NCBI GenBank assembly: GCA_041609895.1
Contig: JBFIPX010000023.1
Span: 1-27,866, forward strand
Direction of reading: 5' to 3'
Length of the DNA stretch: 27,866 nt
Origin: JAHHLP01 sp041609895
GTDB lineage: Bacteria; Bacteroidota; Rhodothermia; Rhodothermales; JABDKH01
Shown here: piece after piece, positions 1 through 8,395 of the stretch
How positions within the stretch are numbered: position 1 is the first letter of the stretch
Layout: each line of letters starts with the position of its first letter
The notes under the pieces: generated by a model
Told to the model about the DNA's origin: nothing
Database searches by the model: none
Seen by the model: only the letters and a program-made list of their open reading frames with translations
Program-made: the position numbers and the translations under genes

Positions 1-1474
1 GGAAATCGTTCCCGGTCGCAGAATGCATAATGACCTTGTTGCCATCCTTTACGACGTTGCCAAAGGGGTTACCCCGCGTCGTTAACAGATAGCCGTCTCG
101 CTTCGGATATGTCGTGCCGATGGCTGCTGAGGGTAATGGGGTATCGGTCAGCCCGCGCGCCTGCGTAGACAGTGTCCGCCCGAACTCTTCACTAAAGCCA
201 AGAGGCAGCTCCCACGGATACTTCTCAGGAGTACCGTGGCAATCCTGGCATTCGATTTCGACCTGCGCTAATGTCGTGCCGAATATGTTGCCGTCACCAT
301 GCATGTCTATTGTTGTGTGGCAGTCCTGGCATAGGAGTCCGCCTCTCGGGTTCTCCGGTCGACTCTCGATTTGATGATGAAGGTCGTCCGAGATAAACAG
401 ATACTGCTTCGTGTGAAGCTTGGGCTGTTTCTTGCCTTCAATCGTGAAAGGTGTACCGTACGGGAATTCCATCAGGCCCTGGTACGTCACACCGATGCGC
501 TTGCCTCGGTTGTGACACGAATTGCAGCTCTCGACCGGAATGCCACCCGTCTCACGCGTGCCGACCACTTTGTGTGTGAGCATATGACCGTGCTCTTCCT
601 TGTCGATCGTGGGATCGCCGCCTTCATAGTAGCCTTCGTTGCTGTAGAGGACGTGACACGATGCACAGCCCATTCCTCGATAATCGCCCCGGCTCTCACG
701 CCCGCGCACCGCCACGTGGCAGCGCTGACACTGCTGTCGCTGATACGTGAAGCCGGCCAGCTTCGGATCTCGCTCGATCTCTCGGACGCTCGGAAGCGGG
801 ATCTGCTCGAGAGCCGTCGGGAATTGCTTCGGGTGCGCCTTGACCATGTCAGCCATGTAGGCCTTATAGGCGTCTGTGCCCACGGACGGAACTTGGCCAT
901 CCGTGTCCTCGACGTCGTAATTGCCCCAAGGCACGCGGTAGTCCTGTACCTCCTCTACACCCCAGGTGTGGAGGTTGCCCTGGATCTTGCCGGCCTCCGT
1001 GTTCATGAGTGCGCGCTCTAGCCTGTATGCGTAGCCTGGATGGCACGCACCTTGACCGCACGACCTCTCCACGATCCACATGCTGCCCGGATCGGGATAA
1101 AAGGTTTCCGGGCCCCCGCCCGCCGTCAGAGCCTCCGGTGCTCCATTATGAGCGTCTTCAATAGTCGTTGCGTTCGGCATGCCGCCGTGACACACGACGC
1201 AACCACCGGGATCCCCGTGCGGCTGACCAAAGGCCTTGATCGTCTTCATCATGGCGCTCTCAGGATCGCGAATATCCTCTATCCCTTCGTGGCAGCTCAG
1301 GCATCCCAGTTCCTCCGCGCGCTCGGAACTCACCGTGGCAAATTCACCGGTGTAGGCGTCCTGATCGGTCATTGCGACCGGTGTCGGGACGGTCGCGGAT
1401 TCCTCACCCCGCCCGCAGCCCAGCAATACTGTAGCGATTAGCGCGATAACGATGCAGTGCCTGTAGCCGACCAT
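1..1474 (-). CDS. Multiheme c-type cytochrome lipoprotein (partial, C-terminus beyond the window)
   Basis: The minus-strand frame is open from ATG at 1474 to the window edge, giving about 491 residues with no stop. The N-terminus is a lipoprotein signal ending LLGC with Cys20 as the likely lipidated residue, so the protein is exported and membrane-anchored. Haem-attachment motifs are CLSCH (about residue 58), CVVCH (92), a CX4CH site CGQGACH (139), CQRCH (249), CASCH (270), CNSCH (317), CQDCH (382) and CQDCH (409), so at least eight covalent haems. Many extra His residues could be distal ligands. The start follows a good GGAGG ribosome site 14 bases after the porin gene stop, so the two form an operon. 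Periplasmic or outer-membrane electron transfer is the likely role; the redox partner is unknown. I cannot assign a named cytochrome family. The haem motifs make the cytochrome call certain. Confidence 0.93.
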   Translation of the reverse strand, partial: MVGYRHCIVIALIATVLLGCGRGEESATVPTPVAMTDQDAYTGEFATVSSERAEELGCLSCHEGIEDIRDPESAMMKTIKAFGQPHGDPGGCVVCHGGMPNATTIEDAHNGAPEALTAGGGPETFYPDPGSMWIVERSCGQGACHPGYAYRLERALMNTEAGKIQGNLHTWGVEEVQDYRVPWGNYDVEDTDGQVPSVGTDAYKAYMADMVKAHPKQFPTALEQIPLPSVREIERDPKLAGFTYQRQQCQRCHVAVRGRESRGDYRGMGCASCHVLYSNEGYYEGGDPTIDKEEHGHMLTHKVVGTRETGGIPVESCNSCHNRGKRIGVTYQGLMEFPYGTPFTIEGKKQPKLHTKQYLFISDDLHHQIESRPENPRGGLLCQDCHTTIDMHGDGNIFGTTLAQVEIECQDCHGTPEKYPWELPLGFSEEFGRTLSTQARGLTDTPLPSAAIGTTYPKRDGYLLTTRGNPFGNVVKDGNKVIMHSATGNDF

Positions 1475-1488
1475 GACATCCTCCGGAG

Positions 1489-2616
1489 TTAGAAGCCAAT
1501 GTTCCAGTCGATTCTAAACCGCACACCATCCTCCTTCGCGGTCGCGCCACTGGACTCGCGCTCGATCCCATCGACCACGTAGAGTCGTGCAACGATATTG
1601 TTCTTACTGCCCAATGCAACGGCCGCCCGCAATTCATGCCCACTGAAGTTGCTAGATCGCGTTGCCGTCGCCGAGCCCCACCGTACCCAGTCATCCTGTG
1701 CATACCGCGCAACGACAGCATACTTCTCAATGTGAGCATAATAATAGGCAAACAACAGATCTCCCGGGCTGCTCAGCCCACCATACTTTACACTTGCGAC
1801 GTAGCCCGTGGTCTGATCGTTGTTGAATAACGTCGTGGGGTAGTCCTTGACGTTTGTCATCAGGTCCAATCCCAGGTCAAGCGATCTGCCTCCAACCTTG
1901 AGTCTCGCCTTGGCTCCCACAGCGACGATATCGTAGTCGAGATCTGCCAGGCGCGGGTCCGGCTCGTCGGGGTTTTCGCGGAATGCAAAGTAACCAGCTG
2001 CGCCCTCTACGGATGCGGCACCAACGTCGGACTTAAAGGCGAGTTGTCCGGCAAAAAACCTTGCCTGATCCCCAAACGTGTTGCTGGTAGGCGTATCGAG
2101 TACAAAGTAACCACCCGTTGCAGTCAGGGATGCGTCTTCTCCGAGCGCGAACTGATAGCTGCCGGCCACACCCTCGGGTGTTGCGTCATCATCCCAGAAG
2201 TGTTCATTCTGCTTCCAGAAGGGGAAGGAATTCTTCCCGAGCCACATTGAGCCGCCTTCAAAGGCGACTTTGGCAAATGCTTTGTCGATGGAAAACGACT
2301 TGGGCGTCAGTTCATCACCCAATGTAACGTGGGGTGATTGGGTGGCTTCCGAACTTCCAGAGCGCAGTCGGAGACCAAACGATATTCGCTCGTCGTATTG
2401 ATAGTTGAGTCCGAAGCGCGCTCGAAAGCGCAGCCGGTCACGATCGTCGCGCGTTGTGCCATCCGAACTGCGTGAGTCGCGGTCCAATTCGGCACGAAAA
2501 CGGAAATCCGCGTAGAACTTGAGATCCTTCCCAGTGTCCTGCTGCGCGGCCGCTGGTGTGTAGACCGCAAAGCACAACAAAAGGATGATAATCGGGCGTA
2601 GGTGGGGTCCCTGCAT
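1489..2616 (-). CDS. Putative outer-membrane porin (Porin_5-like beta-barrel)
   Basis: The 375-residue product has a Sec signal peptide ending near AAAQQ at about residue 25. A series of alternating hydrophobic/polar strands typical of an outer-membrane beta-barrel follows, and the protein ends in an aromatic residue (NIGF), the usual signal for barrel insertion. A segment around residues 120-150 (WLGKNSFPFW, then DDDATPEG) resembles the conserved part of the Bacteroidota 'putative porin' family. It is the first gene of a two-gene unit with the multiheme cytochrome 14 bases downstream. That context suggests the barrel either houses or serves the cytochrome, or passes its substrate; this is inference. 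The start ATG is preceded by a GAGGAAG ribosome site. Substrate is unknown. Confidence 0.8.
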   Translation of the reverse strand: MQGPHLRPIIILLLCFAVYTPAAAQQDTGKDLKFYADFRFRAELDRDSRSSDGTTRDDRDRLRFRARFGLNYQYDERISFGLRLRSGSSEATQSPHVTLGDELTPKSFSIDKAFAKVAFEGGSMWLGKNSFPFWKQNEHFWDDDATPEGVAGSYQFALGEDASLTATGGYFVLDTPTSNTFGDQARFFAGQLAFKSDVGAASVEGAAGYFAFRENPDEPDPRLADLDYDIVAVGAKARLKVGGRSLDLGLDLMTNVKDYPTTLFNNDQTTGYVASVKYGGLSSPGDLLFAYYYAHIEKYAVVARYAQDDWVRWGSATATRSSNFSGHELRAAVALGSKNNIVARLYVVDGIERESSGATAKEDGVRFRIDWNIGF

Positions 2617-2728
2617 ATGCTTCCTCGGTTGGCCTGGCTCGATACCTAAATAGCCGCATGAGGCGTGATTTACCGTGGGCGGATAGACCCTTGCCCTTGT
2701 GGGGGAGACCTCTACAAGGCTGTACGCT

Positions 2729-2744
2729 AAAACTCCGGTGGAGT
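2729..2744 (-). terminator. Weak hairpin with short T-run after gyrA
   Basis: On the minus strand ACTCC-acc-GGAGT is followed by a run of only three to four T, 53 bases after the gyrA stop. The stem is short (5 bp), so it is a poor intrinsic terminator. It is listed because it is the only candidate between gyrA and the porin gene. Confidence 0.25.
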
Positions 2745-2796
2745 GGGAAAGGCTGGGAATCCGCCAGTCGCGACTCCGCCGGTTGGAGGGTGCAGG

Positions 2797-5412
2797 CTAG
2801 CTCACCCCGTTGGTGGACGTCTCGATGTCCTGTGGCGGCGGTGTGCCATCGGTGGAAGGCGTACTGCTCGTGTCCACCTCTTCATCATCGTCAACAACGA
2901 CGCGCGTCACATCGGCAATTGAATCACCCGTCTTCATCCGGATCAGGCGCACTCCCTGCGTGTTGCGACCGATGATGCTGATGTCGTCCACGTGCATCCG
3001 GATCATTAGCCCGTTTTGCGTAACGATCATCAGATCATCCGACTCGAGCACACCCTTGAGTCCGACGAGGTCGCCCGTCTTCGATGTCGTCTTCAACGTG
3101 ATGATTCCCTTTCCGCCGCGGCCCTGCGTACGGTACTCGGAGATGGGCGTGCGCTTTCCGTATCCGTTGGCGCTGATGGAGAGGATGTCCTTTTCGGGAT
3201 CCGTCGATTTGACCACAACCATGCCGACGACCTCCTTGCCTTTGGCAAGCCGAATGCCACGCACGCCCTGCGTGTTTCGGCCCATCGGCCTCACATCCTG
3301 TTCGTCGAAGCGGATGGCCAGACCCCCGGACGATCCGAGAATGATGTGGGCATCTCCGTCGGTCACGTGAGCCTCAATCAACTGGTCGCCCTCGACGATG
3401 GAGATAGCTATGATACCATCGACTCGCGGCCGGCTGAAAGCGGAGAGCTGCGTCTTCTTGACCTGGCCGTACTTCGTTGCCATAAAGACGTACCGCGACT
3501 CCAGGAAGTCTTCGTTACGGAAGTCTTCCTTCGAGATGGGCACGACGGCACGGACGCGGTCTTCGGGGCTGATCTGGATCAGGTTGCGAATCGACCGTCC
3601 CTTGCTTGTACGCGACCCCTCGGGTATCTCGTACACGCGAAGCCAGTAACACCTGCCGTGGTCGGTGAAGAAGAGCAGGTAGTCGTGGTTATACGAGACA
3701 AATAGGTGCTCGATATAGTCCTCATCCCGCTTTCCGCTGCCACGCATCCCGGTTCCGCCGCGTCCTTGCTTCCGGTACTCGGTGACGCTCGTCCGTTTGA
3801 TGAGCCCCTGATAGCTGATGTTGACGACCATCTGATCGTCCTCGACGAGGTCCTCGACGTTGATGTCGTCGCCGCCGGTCATGTCGATCTCGGTGCGGCG
3901 CTCGTCACCATACTTTCCTTTGAGCTCGGTCAGTTCATCCTTGATGATCTGCATTCTCAGCGATTCGTTGCCGAGTATGCTCTTGAACCGCTCAATCTGC
4001 TGGAGAAGGTCCCGGTACTCGTCCTCGACCTTCTGTCGTTCGAGGCCGGTGAGCCTGCTGAGCCGCATCTCCAGAATAGCCTTGGCTTGCACTTCGGTAA
4101 GAGAAAACAGGGGCTCCCCGTCAGTCGGCAATCCGAGTCTTTCCAGCTGCTGCTTCGTGAGGTGCGTCGGCAGCACGCCCGCCATCAGGTTTTCGCGGGC
4201 GGTCTCGGTGTCCGGCGAGTTTCGGATGATCGTGATTACCGCGTCGAGGTGATCGAGAGCGATCTTAAGTCCTTCCAGTATGTGGGCTCTTTCTTCCGCC
4301 TTGCGCAGGTCATATCGGGTTCGACGTACGACGATTTCGTGGCGATGCTCTACGTAGTGCTGGATCGCTTCTTTCAGCGTGAGCGTTCTTGGCCGGCCGT
4401 TCACCAGCGCGACGAAATTGACGCCGAACGTTTGTTGACACGGCGTGTACTTGTAGAGCTGGTTCTGAACAACAAGCGGCATCGCGTCCTTGCGCAGTTC
4501 GATGACGATGCGCATTCCGTCGCGATCGCTTTCATCCCGCAAATCGGTGATGCCCTCGATTCGCTGCTCGCGCGCCAGATACGCGATCTTCTCGATCAGC
4601 GAGCTCTTGTTGACCTGAAAGGGAATCTCAGTGATGACCAGTGCGAGCTTGCCCGAGCGGATCTCTTCTTCTTCCATGCGGGCCCGCATCACGACTCTAC
4701 CGCGGCCCGTGTGATAGGCCTCTCGAACCCCCGAGTATCCGTAGATGATGCCGCCGGTCGGGAAGTCCGGTGCCGGGATATGCTTCATCAGGTCGTCGAT
4801 CGAGATCTCGCGGTCATCGATGTAGGCCAGGATGCCGTCAATGACTTCTCCGAGGTTGTGCGGCGGGATCTTGGTGGCCATCCCGACCGCGATCCCGTCT
4901 GTGCCGTTGACGAGGAGGTTGGGGTACGCCGACGGAAGCACGACGGGCTCCTGCAGCGAACCGTCGAAGTTCTCCTGAAAGTCGACCGTCTCCTTGTCGA
5001 TGTCCCGGAGCATCTCTTCGGCGAGGCGCGTCATGCGCGCCTCGGTGTACCGCATCGCTGCGGCAGAGTCGCCGTCGACCGAGCCGAAGTTTCCCTGGCC
5101 ATCGACCAAGGGGTAGCGCATCGAGAACTCTTGCGCCATCCGAACCATCGTATCGTAGACGGCCGAGTCTCCATGCGGATGATACTTGCCGAGGACCTCT
5201 CCCACGATCCTGGCGCTCTTCTTGTAGGCGCTGCCTGCCGTCAGTCCCAGCTCACTCATTCCGTATAGGACGCGACGGTGAACGGGCTTCAATCCGTCAC
5301 GGACATCCGGCAGGGCGCGACCAACAATGACCGACATCGAATAGTCGATGTAGGAGGACTTCATCTCCTCCTCGATGTTGATCGGGATTATCCGAATATC
5401 TTCGGGTTCCAT
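2797..5412 (-). CDS. gyrA: DNA gyrase subunit A
   Basis: This is the breakage-reunion subunit of DNA gyrase, which introduces negative supercoils with GyrB. The 871-residue product is the usual length. The N-terminal winged-helix region has HPHGDSAVYD with Ser83 and Asp87 at the same numbers as in E. coli. The catalytic tyrosine is Tyr122 in MRYTEARM. The C-terminal beta-pinwheel starts near residue 510 and has two glycine-rich repeats, QGRGGTG and later QGRGGKG. The latter matches the GyrA box that separates GyrA from ParC. The tail is acidic and Ser/Thr/Pro-rich. Ser83 and Asp87 are the quinolone-susceptible type. It stands alone, with 256 bases of non-coding DNA upstream. Start ATG at 5412 gives the standard MEPEDIRIIPINIEEEM opening. 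Confidence 0.98.
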   Translation of the reverse strand: MEPEDIRIIPINIEEEMKSSYIDYSMSVIVGRALPDVRDGLKPVHRRVLYGMSELGLTAGSAYKKSARIVGEVLGKYHPHGDSAVYDTMVRMAQEFSMRYPLVDGQGNFGSVDGDSAAAMRYTEARMTRLAEEMLRDIDKETVDFQENFDGSLQEPVVLPSAYPNLLVNGTDGIAVGMATKIPPHNLGEVIDGILAYIDDREISIDDLMKHIPAPDFPTGGIIYGYSGVREAYHTGRGRVVMRARMEEEEIRSGKLALVITEIPFQVNKSSLIEKIAYLAREQRIEGITDLRDESDRDGMRIVIELRKDAMPLVVQNQLYKYTPCQQTFGVNFVALVNGRPRTLTLKEAIQHYVEHRHEIVVRRTRYDLRKAEERAHILEGLKIALDHLDAVITIIRNSPDTETARENLMAGVLPTHLTKQQLERLGLPTDGEPLFSLTEVQAKAILEMRLSRLTGLERQKVEDEYRDLLQQIERFKSILGNESLRMQIIKDELTELKGKYGDERRTEIDMTGGDDINVEDLVEDDQMVVNISYQGLIKRTSVTEYRKQGRGGTGMRGSGKRDEDYIEHLFVSYNHDYLLFFTDHGRCYWLRVYEIPEGSRTSKGRSIRNLIQISPEDRVRAVVPISKEDFRNEDFLESRYVFMATKYGQVKKTQLSAFSRPRVDGIIAISIVEGDQLIEAHVTDGDAHIILGSSGGLAIRFDEQDVRPMGRNTQGVRGIRLAKGKEVVGMVVVKSTDPEKDILSISANGYGKRTPISEYRTQGRGGKGIITLKTTSKTGDLVGLKGVLESDDLMIVTQNGLMIRMHVDDISIIGRNTQGVRLIRMKTGDSIADVTRVVVDDDEEVDTSSTPSTDGTPPPQDIETSTNGVS

Positions 5413-5533
5413 GGGCTGGCTGACCTCGGGAAATTGGGATCGATGGGGGCGTTACCAGGCGCTACCACAGGGACGCAGCAGAGGCCTCAAATCGCGGATT
5501 TTGGGGTCTGCGTGGAGCTGCCGTCGAACGTTA

Positions 5534-5569
5534 CAAAAATAAGGAAATTGACCCGTTTTTGCTAGAAAA
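5534..5569 (-). promoter_or_regulatory. Candidate Bacteroidota-type promoter of gyrA
   Basis: On the minus strand TATTTTTG (5541-5534) fits the TAnnTTTG -7 element used by the Bacteroidota housekeeping sigma factor. A TTTTC (5569-5565) lies upstream where a TTTG -33 element would be expected, but match and spacing are imperfect. It sits about 120 bases before the gyrA ATG in an AT-rich patch of the 5413-5668 gap, which otherwise shows no gene. Confidence 0.4.
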
Positions 5570-5668
5570 CGGCCAACAATCCACTCAGGAAAATTAATGA
5601 AGAGGAGCGGTCGCGGCGAAGGCGATTTGGCGGACTTAAAAGGGGAGCGGCGGGGGTGGAGAAATCGG

Positions 5669-6418
5669 TCAGTCGCCCGTCAGGACTCGGAAGCCCTCGA
5701 CCTTTAGATCATCGCTCGTAACCACGTTGTCTTTCTTGCTCGGATCCAGCGCCACTTTCCACTGGAAAAGCGACGATAACATGGGTTTGACCTGGTCCAC
5801 GAGATAGGCAAATCGACCGCTGCGTTCGTAGGCGTCAGCCTTTTCCTTGCTTTCCCAGATCGTTACCGAGAGAAGTTCGTTGGGGCTTTCGGTGCTGGCA
5901 ACGAGAAAGGCATGTTGGAATCCATCGACCGACTTCAATGCGGGAATAATAGAGCCGCGGTAGAGCTCGTCAAAGAGTCCCACCCTGCCTTGCTGTACGT
6001 TCGCACTGGTGATTCGCAGATACATGTGGGACAGCTCTTCCTCCGAGGGTGCTTCCTCCGTGGTAGAGGTTATCACTTCGAACGTGTCCACCTCCGGCTG
6101 GCTTTCCACCGGTCCGTACTCGAGGGTCAGGTCTTCGGTGAGTTGAACCCTCCATTCGGAGGACTCTACCAGATACGGGCGATTCTTCTCCAGAAGCTCT
6201 GCGTACTGCCCGCTCTGCTCATACTCATGGGCGTGATCCGCACTCGTCCACAGGGTAAGTGATATGCAATCTCGAGCCGAGCGATCATCTCTGATAAGCG
6301 TGGCGAAGAGACAGCCCTCCACCGAGTGAAGGGCAGGAGCGACGATGTCTTCATAGAAATCGGCGAACTCGTCGATCTGGTCCGGCTTGACCGACAGTCT
6401 TACGAATCGCATGAACAT
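5669..6418 (-). CDS. Tandem ABM-domain protein (dimeric alpha/beta-barrel fold)
   Basis: The 249-residue cytoplasmic protein has two copies of the antibiotic-biosynthesis-monooxygenase (ABM) fold, at about residues 1-95 and 128-230. Each has the pattern R(F/I)xxxxV....F...Y...I.PAL.SV.G....L...., followed by an LTLW or VTIW strand and Y..SG(Q/R)(Y/F)A. Single-domain ABM proteins work as dimers and include haem-degrading and quinol monooxygenases as well as many proteins of unknown role. Here the dimer appears fused in one chain. No catalytic residues can be assigned from the sequence, so the substrate is unknown. The start is fixed by a full AAGGAGG ribosome site (6433-6427), eight bases before ATG 6418. 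It lies downstream of the phosphatase gene on the same strand, with an 84-base gap. Confidence 0.72.
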   Translation of the reverse strand: MFMRFVRLSVKPDQIDEFADFYEDIVAPALHSVEGCLFATLIRDDRSARDCISLTLWTSADHAHEYEQSGQYAELLEKNRPYLVESSEWRVQLTEDLTLEYGPVESQPEVDTFEVITSTTEEAPSEEELSHMYLRITSANVQQGRVGLFDELYRGSIIPALKSVDGFQHAFLVASTESPNELLSVTIWESKEKADAYERSGRFAYLVDQVKPMLSSLFQWKVALDPSKKDNVVTSDDLKVEGFRVLTGD

Positions 6419-6502
6419 GATGTCTTCCTCCTTGTCGGATCTGCCGGCCCCTAACGGAAACGGTACAAGCTGTTGCTCATATAGTCAACTGTATCTCGGT
6501 AG

Positions 6503-7816
6503 CTAGTTGCCGGCCAGGCGTTTTATTACGGCAATCGTGAGGTCGTCTGCCTGCGGGGCATTGCCTGCGTGATTCTGAACCTGTTCGACGACGGCATTGA
6601 CCATGTTCGAGGCGCTGGTGGCCCGAATCGCCGACAACGTCTCGATCAGCCGGTGTTCACCAAACTGCTCGCGACGCATGTTCATCGCCTCGTTGATGCC
6701 GTCCGAGTAAACAACAAGCACGTCTTCCGGCTGCAGTTCGATCTTTTGCACGGAGAACTCGACATCTTCGGCGAACCCCAACACCAGATCGCCATAGTCG
6801 AGAGTTACCGCTTCTCCGTTTCTGATCAAGAGCGGACGATTGTGACCGGCGTTACCGAAGCTGACTTCGTGTTTCGTCGCGTCGAGGATTCCAAGAAACA
6901 GAGTGACAAAGGTACTGCGCGTTGTGTTGCTGCAAAGGTATTTGTTGGCGCGGCTAAGGATACGCGCAACGTCGTGCGTCGCGGCGGTATCTCCACGAAG
7001 CGTGGCTTGAATCGTGGCCATCGTCAAGGCCGCGGGGAGACCTTTCCCGGCAACGTCTCCCACCCAGAAGCAAAGTTCATTTTCGTCCATCGGCACGAAG
7101 TCAAAGAAATCGCCGCCGACCGAGCGCGCGGGGCTACTTGTGCCGGCGAGGTCGTAGCCGGGCAGGAGGGGCATATCCTGCGGAAGCAGCTTCGACTGTA
7201 TCTGATTGGCGAGACGCAGTTCTTCCTGGATTTGCTGCAGCGCCGATTCTTCCTCATGCAGACGGGCGTTTTCGAGCACCTGCGCCGACTGCGCGGCAAG
7301 TATCGAGACCAATCGCTGGTCGGCCTCAGTGAATCCTCCCTCGTCCTTTTTGTTGTATATCGTGAGTGTTCCGACAAGCTTTGATCGGGCGACCATGGGA
7401 ACACATATGATCGAGCGAACCGTTTCGTCCCAGCGGGTTCCCTGAAAGCGTGGATCTTTGGCCGGGTCATTTACAACCAGGGGACGGTGGTAGGTCATGA
7501 TCCAACCGAGAATGCTCTCGTCCGGATGTATAGCCCGGTGCTCACTCGAGCTGGACATCGATCGGACGAAGGTGCTCAGCGGGTCGCGATTGTGCTCTTC
7601 GTCGATCAGCGTAATCACTCCTTGCTCGGCGTGTACGGTCTTGAGTGATCGCTTCACGATGATCTGCATGATCTCCGTGGGATCATTCGTGCCTCCAATG
7701 GCGGTGGCCAGGTCGTTCAGAATCGACAGCTCCTCGACCGCGCGCCGGAGCCGCTGGTTTTCAAGCTGTAGCTGAGCCAGACTACTGCCAGTCAATATTT
7801 CGGATTCAGGCGGCAT
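6503..7816 (-). CDS. GAF-domain PP2C/SpoIIE-family protein phosphatase (RsbU-like)
   Basis: This is a cytoplasmic serine phosphatase of the SpoIIE/RsbU type, which normally dephosphorylates an anti-anti-sigma (STAS) protein. An N-terminal coiled-coil stretch (LAQLQLENQRLRRAVEEL) is followed by a GAF sensor domain at about residues 40-190. A helical linker with the usual NQIQSKLLP motif comes next, then the PP2C domain to the end. Metal-binding acidic motifs are visible: GGDFFDF, GDVAGKG, and VYSDGINEA near the C-terminus. No kinase or STAS partner lies beside it, so its target is elsewhere. ATG 7816 is preferred; an in-frame GTG at 7828 is four codons upstream, and neither has a clear ribosome site. 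It is divergent from the Nudix gene. Confidence 0.88.
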   Translation of the reverse strand: MPPESEILTGSSLAQLQLENQRLRRAVEELSILNDLATAIGGTNDPTEIMQIIVKRSLKTVHAEQGVITLIDEEHNRDPLSTFVRSMSSSSEHRAIHPDESILGWIMTYHRPLVVNDPAKDPRFQGTRWDETVRSIICVPMVARSKLVGTLTIYNKKDEGGFTEADQRLVSILAAQSAQVLENARLHEEESALQQIQEELRLANQIQSKLLPQDMPLLPGYDLAGTSSPARSVGGDFFDFVPMDENELCFWVGDVAGKGLPAALTMATIQATLRGDTAATHDVARILSRANKYLCSNTTRSTFVTLFLGILDATKHEVSFGNAGHNRPLLIRNGEAVTLDYGDLVLGFAEDVEFSVQKIELQPEDVLVVYSDGINEAMNMRREQFGEHRLIETLSAIRATSASNMVNAVVEQVQNHAGNAPQADDLTIAVIKRLAGN

Positions 7817-7907
7817 ACGCAGATTCACGGGCGATCGCAGTCAATAAACGTAGTAAATTCGCGCGTGAGATTCTCCTGGTAAGCAGCACCTTCGACTCGA
7901 AACGCCT

Positions 7908-8363
7908 ATGCCCGATATCACGGCTACCCTTATTGACGTCTACCCGTATCGACAGGGCGAAGCGGGCGCCACGGAGTTCCTGCTACTTCGCCGGGCGCCG
8001 GGTACGGTGTACGAGGGTCAATGGCGAATGGTTGGAGGCAAGATAGAGCGTGGCGAGACGGCTTCGCGCGCGGCACTTCGCGAGCTCGCGGAGGAAACGG
8101 GGGCACAGCCGGAATCATTGTGGGTCGTACCTTCGCTCAATACCTTCTTTGAGTGGAAAACCGACAGAATTCGAATCAGCGTACCGTTTGCCGCGCAGAT
8201 CAGCGGACCGATACGACTCAACCGAGAACATGACGATCATGCGTGGTTCAGCCCGGAAGACGCGGCGACCCGGCTGGCTTGGCCGGAACAGCGCAGGCTG
8301 CTCAGACTGATCGGCGAGGAACTTGAAGGCGGCATCCCCGTGAGTTGGCGAGTCCTTCTGTAG
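7908..8363 (+). CDS. Nudix hydrolase
   Basis: The 151-residue protein contains a perfect Nudix box, GGKIERGETASRAALRELAEETG, at about residues 43-65: G-x5-E-x7-R-E-L-x-E-E-x-G. This loop binds Mg2+ and cleaves nucleoside diphosphates linked to another group. The small single-domain form resembles the dATP/dihydroneopterin-triphosphate pyrophosphohydrolase branch, but substrate cannot be read from the sequence. It is the first gene of a long plus-strand unit and its stop lies 32 bases before the preferred start of the ABC exporter gene. The promoter should lie in the 79-base gap shared with the divergent phosphatase gene; no confident box was seen. Confidence 0.88.
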   Translation: MPDITATLIDVYPYRQGEAGATEFLLLRRAPGTVYEGQWRMVGGKIERGETASRAALRELAEETGAQPESLWVVPSLNTFFEWKTDRIRISVPFAAQISGPIRLNREHDDHAWFSPEDAATRLAWPEQRRLLRLIGEELEGGIPVSWRVLL

Positions 8364-8395
8364 ACATCCGCAATGACGAAGATCCTCGATCGCCG

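Noticed and set aside
371..1021. Plus-strand open frame of 216 codons across the cytochrome region
   Set aside because: The opposite strand encodes the haem motifs in a continuous frame; this frame is its shadow.
3706..5268. Long (520-codon) plus-strand open frame antisense to gyrA
   Set aside because: It lies wholly opposite gyrA in a GC-rich region where antisense frames stay open by codon bias. The translation shows no domain and the gyrA call is certain.
8345..8395. TTG start adding 17 residues to the first ABC exporter half
   Set aside because: It overlaps the Nudix gene and gives an atypically long N-terminus; ATG 8396 gives the usual length. It is not strictly excluded.
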